Below, piece after piece: positions 31,335 through 40,709 of a stretch of DNA of 64,000 bases (its first letter is position 1; each line of letters begins with the position of its first letter). The stretch is from an uncultured Prevotella sp. (GTDB taxonomy: Bacteria > Bacteroidota > Bacteroidia > Bacteroidales > Bacteroidaceae): the NCBI GenBank assembly GCA_900314995.1, contig OMXK01000007.1, positions 1 through 64,000 on the forward strand, written 5' to 3'. The notes beneath the pieces were generated by a model. That model did no database searches and was not told the origin of the DNA. It saw only the letters and a program-made list of their open reading frames with translations. Both the position numbers and the translations under genes were made by a program.

Positions 31335-33764
31335 GAGTTTGCGCTTGGCGTCGGATACCTTCAGTGTCAGGGAACCTGCTTTCTGAGCACTGCGCACCAC
31401 AACGACCAGTTGTCCGCTGAAGAGCTTCATCGTTGGTTGCTTAAACGACTCCAGACTTGTGGCATCACCATTGCACACAGCCTCGAACGTGCCAGCACCT
31501 GTCACTTCGAAAGTCAGTTGGTCGTCCGCCTGTGGAATCAGGGTGCCTTCAGCATCTGTCAGCGAGACGGTGACAAAGGCGAGGTCATCGCCATTGGCCT
31601 GTAAGTTCTCGTTGGCAGTCCATGCCTCCAGTTTTAGGTTGGCAGGTTTGCCGGCAGTCTTTACAATCTCTTCACCGGCAGCGTTGCCATTGGCATCATA
31701 TACCACCACCTTCAGTTCGCCTGGCTCATATTTCACGTCATTCCAGCGCAGACGATAACGGTCCAGACGCTCCTTGGGATTCTTCGTAACCTTACCCTGG
31801 CTCTTGCCGTTGATAAAGAGCTCGCCCGAAGGATAGTCGGTATAGCAGTACACGGGTGTCACCTTTCCTTTTCGGGCCTGACCCCAACTCCAGTGGGGCA
31901 GCAGGTGGATGGTGTGCTGATTCTTGTTCCAACGGCTGCGATACAGGTAGTAACGGTCTTTCGGCAGTCCTGCCAGGTCGCAGATGCCGAAATAGCTCGA
32001 GCGCGAAGGCCAGTACTCATCATAGGGTGTCGGTTCGCCCAGATAGTCGAAGCCTGTCCACACGAACTCCCCGATGACCCAGTCCTTGTCATCCTGCCAT
32101 ACCCAGTCGTCATCGGGCAGATTGCTCCACGAGCAGTATTCTACATCGTACGAAGAACATTGTCCGTCGGCTTTCAGAATGGCCTTGGGATCGTAGGCCG
32201 GTGCCCAGGAGGCGTATTGTGAATTGTCAGTCACCTTGACGGGGAACTTGTACACGCCGCGTGAACTTACCGTTGAGGCTGTTTCCGATCCCAGGAGGAA
32301 TCCCTGTGGCAGTTGTTTCAGATTCTGCTCATACTTATGTACGCGGTAGTTGAATCCTGGCACATCCATCACCTGGGCAAAACCGCTCTTCAGGGCTTCC
32401 TCAGCCCGGTCCATGCCTTGTGTGACGGGACGAGTGGGGTCAAACAGATGACAGAGTCCCTGCAGATGGCGGGCTATCTCGCGCCCCTCTTCACTGCCTT
32501 GCTCAGGAATCTCGTTGCCGATGCTCCACATGATGATGCTCGGGTGGTTGCGGTTGGCGAGGATGAGGTTCTCGATATCGCGGTCGCTCCAGTCGTTGAA
32601 GAAACGGGCATAGCCGTTTTTGCACTTAGGATAGATCCACATATCAAAGCTTTCTGCCATCACCATCATACCCAGAGAGTCGCAGATATCCATCTGCATC
32701 TGACTCGGCATATTGTGCGATGTTCGGATGGCGTCGCAGCCCATCTCTTTCATCAGCTTGATCTGTCGGATGAGGGCGGCCTTGTTGACGGCGGCACCGA
32801 GAGGTCCCAGGTCGTGGTGCAGACAGACACCCTTGATCTTCCGCGTGATGCCATTCAGTTGGAAACCGCCTTCTTTGGTGACGCTGATGGTGCGGATACC
32901 CATCTTGTTGGTGATCTCGTCCAATAGTTTGCCGTCGTCATAGAGTCTGGTACGTACCTGATAGAGATAGGGTGACTCTGGCGACCAGAGTTTAGGTTGG
33001 GTGATGTTGAAGTCCAGTTCCGCAGCCCCTGCTACCGAGAGTTGGCTTTCGGCCTGTCCTACAATCTTGCCCTGGGCATCCATGATATCCACCATGATGC
33101 GGAGGTCGGGGGTGATGGTGGCAGGCTGTATCTGTGACGATACGGCTACATGGGCGCTGTTCTGGTCTGCGGAGAGGGTGCGGATAAAGGTTCCCCACTC
33201 ATCGAGGCATATTTTGCCTGTCATGACGAGTTTTACAGGACGGTACAGTCCTGCGCCCGGATACCAGCGCGAACTCTCTTCTATGTTCAGCAGATCCACG
33301 TCGAGCTGGTTTTCGCCTGGTTTCATAAAGGGTGTGATATCCACGCGGAAGGCATTATAGCCATAGGCCCAGTAGCCTGCCTTCTGGCCATTGATACATA
33401 CCGTAGGCTCTGACATGGCCCCATCGAATACTAGTTCTGCCCGTTCACAACCCTGTGGAATGTAGAAGATGCGGCGGTAGTGTCCGGCACCGATCCAGGG
33501 CAGGGCACCTGAGCGGCCGCTCTTTTCTGTGGCCTCTTTCTCGCCATTCTGTTCGATGGCCACTTTCTGCAGGTCCCACTTCTTGTCGAAGGGCCCTGCG
33601 ATGGCCCAGTCGTGGGGCACCCGTACGGTTTGCCACTTCTCTTGTACCTTTCCTTCTTGTTCTGCCTGGAACTGCCAACCGTCTGTTAGAATCACTTCCT
33701 GACGGGGTTGGGCAAGGGTAGTTAGCGTTGTTGCCAGTAGCATCGTGATTAGTTTTCTTCTCAT
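31305..33764 (-). CDS. Secreted glycoside hydrolase family 2 (beta-galactosidase-like)
   Basis: 819 residues. Signal peptide MRRKLITMLLATTLTTLAQP, sugar-binding domain with RVPHDWAIAGPF and WIGAGHYRRIFYIP, an immunoglobulin-like middle domain, and the TIM-barrel with GVCLHHDLGPLGAAVNKAAL, IRTSHNMPSQ, the acid/base Glu418 in SIGNEIPEQ and the nucleophile Glu494 in LGSETAST. C-terminal beta domains follow, one with LELFINGK-like GELFINGKSQGK. It resembles Bacteroidetes GH2 enzymes that act in the periplasm on beta-galactosides or related glycans; exact specificity cannot be read. Its 3' end overlaps cbiB by 30 bp. No SusC/D pair is nearby. Confidence 0.92.
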   Translation of the reverse strand: MRRKLITMLLATTLTTLAQPRQEVILTDGWQFQAEQEGKVQEKWQTVRVPHDWAIAGPFDKKWDLQKVAIEQNGEKEATEKSGRSGALPWIGAGHYRRIFYIPQGCERAELVFDGAMSEPTVCINGQKAGYWAYGYNAFRVDITPFMKPGENQLDVDLLNIEESSRWYPGAGLYRPVKLVMTGKICLDEWGTFIRTLSADQNSAHVAVSSQIQPATITPDLRIMVDIMDAQGKIVGQAESQLSVAGAAELDFNITQPKLWSPESPYLYQVRTRLYDDGKLLDEITNKMGIRTISVTKEGGFQLNGITRKIKGVCLHHDLGPLGAAVNKAALIRQIKLMKEMGCDAIRTSHNMPSQMQMDICDSLGMMVMAESFDMWIYPKCKNGYARFFNDWSDRDIENLILANRNHPSIIMWSIGNEIPEQGSEEGREIARHLQGLCHLFDPTRPVTQGMDRAEEALKSGFAQVMDVPGFNYRVHKYEQNLKQLPQGFLLGSETASTVSSRGVYKFPVKVTDNSQYASWAPAYDPKAILKADGQCSSYDVEYCSWSNLPDDDWVWQDDKDWVIGEFVWTGFDYLGEPTPYDEYWPSRSSYFGICDLAGLPKDRYYLYRSRWNKNQHTIHLLPHWSWGQARKGKVTPVYCYTDYPSGELFINGKSQGKVTKNPKERLDRYRLRWNDVKYEPGELKVVVYDANGNAAGEEIVKTAGKPANLKLEAWTANENLQANGDDLAFVTVSLTDAEGTLIPQADDQLTFEVTGAGTFEAVCNGDATSLESFKQPTMKLFSGQLVVVVRSAQKAGSLTLKVSDAKRKLSKTIDIAVH

Positions 33765-33797
33765 ATCAAAATGTCTTTAGTTATCAATTATTTGCTG

Positions 33798-33805
33798 CAA
33801 AGATA
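33798..33805 (-). promoter_or_regulatory. -7 promoter box of the GH2 gene
   Basis: The minus strand reads TATCTTTG, 34 bp from the GH2 ATG. Confidence 0.6.
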
Positions 33806-33847
33806 ACGATTTTTTTCGAAATTGTTGGCTAATTGACAGAATTAATG

Positions 33848-33855
33848 TATTTTTG
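33848..33855 (+). promoter_or_regulatory. -7 promoter box of the ilv operon
   Basis: TATTTTTG, with TTGACAG upstream at 33833-33839, 34 bp before the ilvD ATG. No leader peptide or attenuator is visible in this short gap. Confidence 0.5.
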
Positions 33856-33888
33856 CACCTAAAATTTTAATAATAATACATTGTAAAG

Positions 33889-35712
33889 ATGAAACATCAG
33901 TTGAGAAGTGCAGTCTGTACCGAAGGCAGACGAATGGCCGGCGCCCGTGCGCTTTGGGTAGCCACAGGTATGAAACGTGAACAGTTTGGTAAGCCGATTA
34001 TCGCTGTAGTAAACTCATTCACACAGTTCGTCCCCGGTCATACCCATCTCCATGAGATCGGACAGATCGTCCGCGAGGAGATTGAGAAGATGGGCTGCTA
34101 TGCGGCAGAGTTCAATACGATTGCCATCGACGATGGTATCGCCATGGGTCACGACGGCATGCTTTATTCGCTGCCCAGCCGTGATATCATTGCCGACTCT
34201 GTGGAATATATGGTCAATGCCCACAAGGCCGATGCCATGATCTGCATCTCCAACTGTGACAAGGTGACGCCTGGCATGCTGATGGCTTCGATGCGTCTGA
34301 ACATCCCGACGGTGTTCTGCTCGGGTGGTCCGATGGAAGCCGGTCGCTGGCGCGGCGAGAATGCCGACCTGATTACGGCAATGGTGAAGGGTGCCGATCC
34401 CAGTGTTACCGACGAGGAAATGGCTGAGATTGAGGGTTGCTCTTGTCCGGGCTGTGGCTCGTGCTCGGGTATGTTCACGGCCAACTCGATGAACTCGCTG
34501 ACAGAGGCCATCGGTCTCTCGCTGCCAGGCAACGGTACCATTCTGGCTACCCATACCAACCGCATCGAACTCTTCAAGGCCGCTGCCCGTCAGGTGGTGA
34601 AGAACGCTTTCGCCTACTATGAGGATGGTGATGAGAGCGTCTTGCCTCGTAATATCGCCACTCGCAAGGCCTTTATGAATGCGATGTCGCTTGATATCGC
34701 CATGGGTGGTTCTACCAATACCGTACTCCATCTGTTGGCTGTGGCCCAGGAGGCTGGTACCGACTTCACCATGAAGGATATTGATGCCCTGAGCCGCAAG
34801 GTGCCTTGTCTCTGCAAACTCGCACCCAACACCCAGAAATACAGCGTTCAGGAGTGTGGTCGTGCCGGTGGTATCCTCGGTATCCTCAACGAACTGAATA
34901 AGGGTGGTCTGATTGATGGCACCGCTATCCGTGTGGATGGCATGACGCTTGCAGAGGCCATGAAGAAATATAGTATAGAAGCCTCCTCCGACCCCTCCAA
35001 AGGGAGGGGAGATGCGAATGATCCTCTTCATATTTATTTCTCTGCACCTGGTAATCGCTTCTCGACGAAGATGGGGTCTCAGAGTGAGCTTTATCCGTCC
35101 CTCGATACCGATCGTGCTGAGGGTTGTATTCGTGACCTCGAACATGCCTATACGAAGGATGGTGGACTGGCCGTGCTCTTTGGTAATATCGCTCAGGATG
35201 GCTGTGTCGTGAAGACTGCAGGTGTCGATGAGAGCCTCTGGCACTTTGAAGGCCCAGCCGTCTGCTTTGACTCTCAGGAAGATGCCTGCGAGGGCATCCT
35301 TGGCGGCAAGGTGAAGAGCGGCGACTGTGTGGTGATCACCCACGAGGGTCCGAAGGGTGGTCCTGGCATGCAGGAGATGCTCTATCCGACGAGCTATATC
35401 AAGTCGATGCACCTCGGCAAGGAGTGTGCGCTGATTACTGACGGTCGTTTCTCGGGTGGTACCTCTGGCTTGAGCATTGGACATATCTCCCCCGAGGCTG
35501 CCAATGGCGGTAATATCGGTAAGATCAAGGATGGCGACATCATCGTGATTGATATACCTTCTCGCAGTATCAGCGTGAAGCTTTCCGACGAGGAACTGGC
35601 AGCCCGTCCACAGCAGCCCCTGAAGCGCAACCGTGTGGTCTCGAAGGCTCTGCGTGCTTATGCCCAGAGCGTCTCCAGTGCCGACAAGGGTGGAATCAGA
35701 ATAATTGACTAA
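33889..35712 (+). CDS. ilvD: Dihydroxy-acid dehydratase
   Basis: 607 residues. It dehydrates dihydroxy acids to the keto acids of valine and isoleucine, with an iron-sulfur cluster held by Cys residues in [13 protein letters not shown] (about 118-130) and [20 protein letters not shown] (183-202). [20 protein letters not shown] near the C-terminus is the usual substrate-site signature. Residues 365-374 ([10 protein letters not shown]) are encoded by a CCCCTCC-AAAG-GGAGGGG palindrome, an apparent in-frame insertion in a variable loop. First gene of ilvD-ilvB-ilvN. Confidence 0.96.
   Translation: MKHQLRSAVCTEGRRMAGARALWVATGMKREQFGKPIIAVVNSFTQFVPGHTHLHEIGQIVREEIEKMGCYAAEFNTIAIDDGIAMGHDGMLYSLPSRDIIADSVEYMVNAHKADAMICISNCDKVTPGMLMASMRLNIPTVFCSGGPMEAGRWRGENADLITAMVKGADPSVTDEEMAEIEGCSCPGCGSCSGMFTANSMNSLTEAIGLSLPGNGTILATHTNRIELFKAAARQVVKNAFAYYEDGDESVLPRNIATRKAFMNAMSLDIAMGGSTNTVLHLLAVAQEAGTDFTMKDIDALSRKVPCLCKLAPNTQKYSVQECGRAGGILGILNELNKGGLIDGTAIRVDGMTLAEAMKKYSIEASSDPSKGRGDANDPLHIYFSAPGNRFSTKMGSQSELYPSLDTDRAEGCIRDLEHAYTKDGGLAVLFGNIAQDGCVVKTAGVDESLWHFEGPAVCFDSQEDACEGILGGKVKSGDCVVITHEGPKGGPGMQEMLYPTSYIKSMHLGKECALITDGRFSGGTSGLSIGHISPEAANGGNIGKIKDGDIIVIDIPSRSISVKLSDEELAARPQQPLKRNRVVSKALRAYAQSVSSADKGGIRIID
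34992..35009. repeat. Palindromic element inside ilvD
   Basis: CCCCTCC, loop AAAG, GGAGGGG. The wider context (CCTCCTCCGACCCCTCC and AAAGGGAGGGGA) resembles intergenic palindromic repeats seen in many Bacteroidetes genomes, here read through as Ser-Asp-Pro-Ser-Lys-Gly-Arg. Confidence 0.65.
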
Positions 35713-35714
35713 AT

Positions 35715-35770
35715 GTTCAATAGTCAATGCTCAATGGTCAATGGTGAATGTTCAATGGTCAATAGTCAAT
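35715..35770 (+). repeat. Eight tandem heptamers between ilvD and ilvB
   Basis: Eight consecutive 7-bp units of consensus RNTCAAT (GTTCAAT, AGTCAAT, GCTCAAT, GGTCAAT, GGTGAAT, GTTCAAT, GGTCAAT, AGTCAAT) end 5 bp before the ilvB start. They occupy the whole intergenic gap, including the ribosome-binding region. Copy number could change by slippage. Confidence 0.8.
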
Positions 35771-35775
35771 GAATT

Positions 35776-37482
35776 ATGAGAGATAGAATTACAGGATCGA
35801 AGGCGCTGATGCGAGCCTTGCAGGCGGAAGGTGTGAAGACCATCTTTGGCTACCCCGGAGGTGCCATCATGCCCGTCTATGATGCGCTTTTCGACTATAC
35901 ACGAGGAGAAAAGAAATGTTTCGACCACATCTTGGTGCGCCACGAGCAGGGTGCCACCCATGCCGCTGAGGGCTATGCCCGCGTCAGCGGGGAAGTAGGT
36001 GTCGCCTTGGTCACCAGTGGCCCTGGTGTCACCAACACCCTGACAGGCATAGCTGATGCGATGATGGACTCTACGCCGATTGTGGTCATTGCCGGACAGG
36101 TGGCCATCTCGGCTCTGGGTACCGATGCCTTCCAGGAGGTGGACCTCGTGGGTGTGGCACAGCCTATCTCGAAGTGGTCGTATCAGATCCGTCATGCCGA
36201 GGATGTGGCGTGGGCCGTGAGCCGCGCATTCTATATCGCCCGCACAGGGCGCCCAGGTCCCGTGGTGCTCGACTTCCCGCGCAATGCGCAGGTCGAGGAG
36301 ATCGACTGGGAGCCGATGAAGGTGAATTTCGTACGCTCCTATGTGCCCTATCCGAAACTTGATGCCGAAGCCGTGAGTCGGGCTGCCGAACTGATCAACA
36401 ATGCCAAGAAGCCCTTGGCACTGGTAGGGCAGGGTGTCGAACTCGGCAATGCCCAGAGTGAACTCGTCAAGTTCCTCGAGAAAGCCGATATCCCTGCAGG
36501 TCGCACGATGCTCGGTCTCTCTGCACTGCCCTCCAATCATCCGCTCAACGCTGGTATGTTGGGTATGCACGGTAACTATGCCGTCAATCTCAAGGAACAG
36601 GAGTGCGATGTGCTCATCGCCATCGGTATGCGCTTCAGCGACCGTGTGACGGGCAATCTCAAGACCTATGCCAAGCAGGCGAAGGTCATCCATCTCGACA
36701 TTGACCCCAGCGAGATCGACAAGAATGTGAAGACCGATGTGGCCATCGTAGCCGACTGTAAGGAGTCGCTGCCCGCCATCACGGCCCTCATCCAGAAAGC
36801 CGATCATAGCGAGTGGCGCGAGTCGTTCAAGGCGCTCGACGAGAAAGAGCGCACGAAGGTCATCGAGCCCGCTATCCATCCGAAGGAAGGTCCGCTGCGC
36901 ATGGGCGAGGTGGTTCATACGGTGGCCGAGAAGAGTGCCGACGATACGGTTCTTGTGACCGATGTCGGACAGAACCAGTTGTTTGCGACGCGCTATTTCA
37001 AATACCACCACAAGCGCAGCATCTGTACCAGCGGCGGTCTTGGCACGATGGGCTATGGTATGCCCGCTGCCATCGGTGCCACCTTTGGCGCTCCCGGCCG
37101 TACCGTGTGCTGCTTTATGGGCGACGGCGGTTTCCAGATGTGCATCGAGGAACTCGGTACCATCATGGAGCAGCAGGCCCCTGTGAAGATGATCCTCATG
37201 AACAACCACTACCTTGGCAATGTGCGCCAGTGGCAGGATATGTTCTGGCTGCGTCGCAAGTCGTTCACCAAGATGCTCAATCCCAATTATGAGCTTATCG
37301 CCAAGGGCTATGGCATTCCCTATGCCGCTGTCACCGATCGTAGCGATCTGGCGGCAGCTGTCGAGAAGATGCTCACCACCGATGGTCCATACATCCTGGA
37401 GTGTGCCATCCTCGAGGAAGACAATGTGCTGCCGATGACGCCCCCGGGCATGAATGTAGATCAGATGATGCTTGAGATTTAG
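35776..37482 (+). CDS. ilvB: Acetolactate synthase large subunit
   Basis: 568 residues, the thiamine-diphosphate enzyme that condenses pyruvate to acetolactate or acetohydroxybutyrate. Motifs: VKTIFGYPGGAIMPVYDALF, RHEQGATHAAEGYAR with the catalytic Glu, GPGVTNTLTGIADAMMDSTP, the FAD-region ALVGQGVELG, and the ThDP motif GDGGFQMCIEELGTIMEQQA followed by NN. Complete length. It is separated from ilvD only by the heptamer repeats, and the small subunit follows after 14 bp. Confidence 0.96.
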   Translation: MRDRITGSKALMRALQAEGVKTIFGYPGGAIMPVYDALFDYTRGEKKCFDHILVRHEQGATHAAEGYARVSGEVGVALVTSGPGVTNTLTGIADAMMDSTPIVVIAGQVAISALGTDAFQEVDLVGVAQPISKWSYQIRHAEDVAWAVSRAFYIARTGRPGPVVLDFPRNAQVEEIDWEPMKVNFVRSYVPYPKLDAEAVSRAAELINNAKKPLALVGQGVELGNAQSELVKFLEKADIPAGRTMLGLSALPSNHPLNAGMLGMHGNYAVNLKEQECDVLIAIGMRFSDRVTGNLKTYAKQAKVIHLDIDPSEIDKNVKTDVAIVADCKESLPAITALIQKADHSEWRESFKALDEKERTKVIEPAIHPKEGPLRMGEVVHTVAEKSADDTVLVTDVGQNQLFATRYFKYHHKRSICTSGGLGTMGYGMPAAIGATFGAPGRTVCCFMGDGGFQMCIEELGTIMEQQAPVKMILMNNHYLGNVRQWQDMFWLRRKSFTKMLNPNYELIAKGYGIPYAAVTDRSDLAAAVEKMLTTDGPYILECAILEEDNVLPMTPPGMNVDQMMLEI

Positions 37483-37496
37483 AAGAGTAATAAGTG

Positions 37497-38045
37497 ATGG
37501 AAGAGAACAGAAAGAAACTATATACCCTGCTGGTGTATTCAGAGAACGTGGCAGGTATCCTGAACCAGGTGACGGCTGTGTTTACGCGTCGTCAGGTGAA
37601 TATCGAGAGCCTGAATGTGTCGGCCTCCAGTATCCCTGGTGTCCATAAGTACACGATTACCGCCTGGAGCGACGAAGACCAGATTGTCAAGATTACCAAG
37701 CAGATTGAGAAGAAAGTCGACGTGGTGAAGGCCAATTATTTCACCGATGAGCAACTTTTCATCCGGGAGTCAGGCCTTTACAAGCTCTCTGCACCGATGG
37801 TGCTGGAGAATCCGGAGATATCGCGCACCATCCGCCGGTTCCAGGCCAGCATCATCGAGGTGAACGCTACCTACGTCATCGTCCAGATGCACGGCGTCAC
37901 AGAGGATATCATCTCCCTCTATCGCGCCCTTGATACCTTCGGCTGCGTACTCCAGTACACCCGTTCAGGCCGCATTGCCGTCACCCGTGGCATGCAGGAG
38001 CAAGTCTCCGAGTTCCTCGAGCAGCGCGAGAATAACAACGCATAA
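37497..38045 (+). CDS. ilvN: Acetolactate synthase small (regulatory) subunit
   Basis: 182 residues. The N-terminal ACT domain is LYTLLVYSENVAGILNQVTA then FTRRQVNIESLNVSASSIPG, the part that senses valine. The C-terminal half includes ELYKL-like ESGLYKLSAPM and the ALS_ss_C fold with FQASIIEVNATYVIVQMHGV. It activates the IlvB subunit and gives feedback inhibition. ATG 37497 is preferred to the adjoining GTG at 37494. The long small-subunit form (IlvH-like) rather than the short E. coli IlvN. Confidence 0.93.
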   Translation: MEENRKKLYTLLVYSENVAGILNQVTAVFTRRQVNIESLNVSASSIPGVHKYTITAWSDEDQIVKITKQIEKKVDVVKANYFTDEQLFIRESGLYKLSAPMVLENPEISRTIRRFQASIIEVNATYVIVQMHGVTEDIISLYRALDTFGCVLQYTRSGRIAVTRGMQEQVSEFLEQRENNNA

Positions 38046-38058
38046 TGGGGTTGTCGGT

Positions 38059-39762
38059 ATGTCGCTCAGGAGAATCTTGTTTGCTTGCTTTTTTTTGGTG
38101 TCGCTTGATGGCGATGCGCAAATTGTAGTGCCTGATTCCCTGCTGAACACCTCTAAATCCTATGTGTATAATATCACCAGTCCCGACACTGCTCAGGCCA
38201 TCATAACGGCTGTCCGTAAGCGACAGTTGGAGCCTGCCTGGCGGATTGACTATGCTGAGGGTGAACTGAACTATAACATGCGTCGTTATAGGAAGGCTGT
38301 CTCATTCTTCGGGCGTGTGAAGGCCGAGTCTTCCCTTCGTGATAGTACCCTGCTGCAGTTGCTTATCAATAAGAGACTGATGGACTGTTATGACGCGCTT
38401 AATCTCCATGATGATCTTGTCAGGTCTATTTTCGGTCTGCGAAAGATGGCCAGAGAACATGGCAACAAGGCATTCGAGTCGATGGCTGTTTTCATGAGTG
38501 GCAAACAGCATCACTATCATGGACAAATTGACCAAGGCTATTCTTTCTGTCTGGAAGGTCTGGAGATTATGAAAGAGACGGATTATGCCTACAAACATAT
38601 TGTTCTGCGCAACTACTATGCAGAGTTACTAAAGATGTACGTGCGCGATGGTCGTTTCGAAGAGGCAGTCCACATGTCGCAGCATCAGGAAGCCGAAGCA
38701 CTTTATCCCTCTTCAGTCGTTGTGCGCAAAGCCCGTGAACGTGGATTGCGCCGGGTCTATGCCCTTCGTGCCAGCATGTATGCCCAGGCAGGGCGGATGG
38801 CTGAGGCCGATAAAGCCTATGCTGATTGGAAGAAGACTGCATGCGGTAATGCCGTCGACGATATGGATATTTTCGACTATTTGCAGCTTGGCCATCATTA
38901 CGATGAAGCCCTCGATATCATTGACCGTTACCGTAAATTCCTTTATGAACAGGGCGATACCACCTCTTTTAGAATGCTGGATGCACTCAATCGCGAAGCC
39001 TTGCTCCATGTGGATATGGGTAATTATGAGCAGGCTTCTGGGTATGGTCGGCAAGTAACTAAAGTGGCTCATCAGCTTCATATCGACATGTCTGGCGAGC
39101 AGATGCAGACCACCTATAATCTGCTGATGGAGCAGTCTGCTTCCAAGTATAAGACGAAGTGGCTCATATTGTTGCTTGTTGTCCTCCTGATGGGCTGTCT
39201 CGTAGCTTTGGCCGTTCTCTATTACATCCGTAAGGAACGCCGTCGTAATCGTGAGATGACTCGTATGATCAACGTTATCGATGCTTATCGCCGGGCTGTG
39301 ATCAATGCAGAGTCGCCCACGTCGCCCGAGGTGGTAGCTGCCATTGAACAGTTGCGCGCCATCAAACTACCTGACGCTGTAACATCCGAGGTAGAGGAGC
39401 CCGACGATGAAGACCGTCGTCTCTTTGTTGAGATGGATACACAGGTGACGCGCGATCGCATCTTCCTGAAGCCTGGCATCGGGCGTGAGGATCTCATGCG
39501 ACTCATTGGTGTTGATAAGAACCGCTTTGGTAAGATGATGAGCAAATATTCCGACGCTTCTAACACCTCTGTCTATATCAATACGAAACGTGTGGAGTAT
39601 GCTGCCAAATTGTTGTTGGAACATCCGGAATATACCATCGCTACGGTTGCTTCCGAGTGCGGAATGAGCAATACCGTCACTTTCAACCGCACATTTAAGG
39701 ATACATATAACATGACGCCATCCGAGTATCGAGAGAAAATGAGCTCGATATCTGCAATTTAG
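38059..39762 (+). CDS. Membrane-spanning TPR regulator with AraC-type DNA-binding domain
   Basis: 567 residues. Signal/anchor MSLRRILFACFFLVSLDGDA, a periplasmic helical-repeat (TPR-like) region to about residue 355, a membrane segment KWLILLLVVLLMGCLVALAV, a cytoplasmic coiled stretch, and a C-terminal AraC-type HTH: VYINTKRVEYAAKLLLEHPE, YTIATVASECGMSNTVTFNR, TFKDTYNMTPSEYREKM. This one-component architecture is widespread in Bacteroidetes, often beside surface-structure loci. ATG 38059 is used since longer forms overlap ilvN and add a low-complexity Ser/Pro tail. It is 13 bp behind ilvN, but the fimbrial genes downstream are its likelier targets. Confidence 0.85.
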   Translation: MSLRRILFACFFLVSLDGDAQIVVPDSLLNTSKSYVYNITSPDTAQAIITAVRKRQLEPAWRIDYAEGELNYNMRRYRKAVSFFGRVKAESSLRDSTLLQLLINKRLMDCYDALNLHDDLVRSIFGLRKMAREHGNKAFESMAVFMSGKQHHYHGQIDQGYSFCLEGLEIMKETDYAYKHIVLRNYYAELLKMYVRDGRFEEAVHMSQHQEAEALYPSSVVVRKARERGLRRVYALRASMYAQAGRMAEADKAYADWKKTACGNAVDDMDIFDYLQLGHHYDEALDIIDRYRKFLYEQGDTTSFRMLDALNREALLHVDMGNYEQASGYGRQVTKVAHQLHIDMSGEQMQTTYNLLMEQSASKYKTKWLILLLVVLLMGCLVALAVLYYIRKERRRNREMTRMINVIDAYRRAVINAESPTSPEVVAAIEQLRAIKLPDAVTSEVEEPDDEDRRLFVEMDTQVTRDRIFLKPGIGREDLMRLIGVDKNRFGKMMSKYSDASNTSVYINTKRVEYAAKLLLEHPEYTIATVASECGMSNTVTFNRTFKDTYNMTPSEYREKMSSISAI

Positions 39763-39861
39763 GGGGGGATAGTTCTGATTTGTCCGATATTTACATATAT
39801 CTTTGTTTGCCTTCAGGTAATATCAGAGCTATTTTTGTAACTTATTGGTTATAAGATCTCT

Positions 39862-39925
39862 TGACGGATTGTTGTATGCTTAATATGACGGATTGTTATT
39901 TGTTTAAAAACCAACAATCCGTCCA
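39862..39925. promoter_or_regulatory. Two direct and one inverted copies of a 12-bp motif
   Basis: TGACGGATTGTT at 39862-39873 and 39886-39897 (24-bp step); AACAATCCGTCCA, the inverse, at 39913-39925. Copies 2 and 3 could also form an 11-bp-stem hairpin with a 15-nt loop. 39763-40094 has no gene. Besides these repeats and the promoter region at 40029-40070 I see only A/T-rich sequence, including ATATCTTTG at 39796-39804. The repeats are candidate binding sites for the upstream regulator. Confidence 0.55.
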
Positions 39926-40028
39926 TAATGTCAAGTATTTATCTCTGTTTTTGTTGTTTTTGCAATTAGGGATTTTTGCAAAAAGGACAAATTGTAACAA
40001 GAAAAAGACGTTTTGTTATAAAATAAGT

Positions 40029-40070
40029 ACATGCGCATGTTCGTTATTTAATAAAAAAGCATTACTTTTG
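40029..40070 (+). promoter_or_regulatory. Probable promoter of the fimbrial operon
   Basis: TACTTTTG at 40063-40070 fits the TAnnTTTG -7 box, 24 bp before the first fimbrial start codon. A perfect palindrome ACATGCGCATGT (40029-40040) sits where the -33 region would be, suggesting a regulator-binding site in place of a standard -33 box. Confidence 0.5.
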
Positions 40071-40094
40071 TAATCAAAAAAATAAGTTAAAACC

Positions 40095-40685
40095 GTGAAA
40101 TTGGTCAAGAAAATATTCGTTTCTGTCGTTTTGCTCATCGCTTGTATGAGTGTAGATAGAGTAGGGGCTCAGACAGTAGCCCTTCGCAACAATCTATTGT
40201 ACGATGCCACATTAACTCCCAACCTTGGTGCAGACATCCGTGTTGATTCCCTATGGACCATCGGTGCACTTGTGGGCTTAAATGCCTGGGATATCGACAA
40301 GGATAAAAACAAGAAGTGGCGTCATCTGCTCATCTCTCCCAATGTCCGTCGTTGGCTGGGTGATGTCCCCTTCCATAAGAGCTATGTCGAGGGCGACCTC
40401 ATCTATAGCCATTTCAATGTAGGCAATACCAAGATACCTTTCGGACTCTACAGTGCCGTGAAGGATCGCCGATTGCAAGGCGACTTGGTTGCCCTTGGAG
40501 GCAAGTACGGTTATTCCTGGATCCTTGCCCGCCATTGGCGCATTGAGGCCGAGGCAGGTATCGCCGTCGGCTATGCATGGTTCAAGGAATACGAGTGTGC
40601 CACCTGCGGCAAACAGCTTGGCAATGGCGACCGTATCTTCCTGCTCCCCCAATTAGGCATCAATGTCGTGTATATCATCAACTAA
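40095..40685 (+). CDS. DUF3575 family protein
   Basis: 196 residues, GTG start. Signal peptide MKLVKKIFVSVVLLIACMSV and a core with VALRNNLLYDATLTPNLGAD, RHLLISPNVRRWL, HFNVGNTKIPFGLYSAVKDR, LGGKYGYSWILARHWRIEAE and a C-terminal CATCGK pair of cysteines. DUF3575 proteins are predicted outer-membrane-associated beta proteins and are commonly the first gene of Bacteroidales fimbrial (FimA/Mfa1-type) loci. Here it is first after the promoter and 24 bp ahead of the fimbrillin gene. A role in assembly or anchoring of the fimbria is inferred from position. Confidence 0.85.
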   Translation: MKLVKKIFVSVVLLIACMSVDRVGAQTVALRNNLLYDATLTPNLGADIRVDSLWTIGALVGLNAWDIDKDKNKKWRHLLISPNVRRWLGDVPFHKSYVEGDLIYSHFNVGNTKIPFGLYSAVKDRRLQGDLVALGGKYGYSWILARHWRIEAEAGIAVGYAWFKEYECATCGKQLGNGDRIFLLPQLGINVVYIIN

Positions 40686-40709
40686 GCAAAATAATTAAAA
40701 ACAAAAAAT

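Noticed and set aside
31870-31896. TGGGGTCAGGCCC in the GH2 gene as a further palindromic insertion
   Set aside because: The surrounding protein (HWSWGQARKGKVTP) fits the normal GH2 sequence without an extra loop, so the match may be chance; it is mentioned only as a similar motif.
34015-37209. Two long minus-strand ORFs opposite ilvD and ilvB
   Set aside because: Antisense shadows with His/Thr-rich composition and no family features; the plus-strand genes are certain.
37930-38058. Upstream start for the AraC-type regulator
   Set aside because: It would overlap ilvN and place a Ser/Pro-rich tail before a clear signal peptide beginning at 38059.
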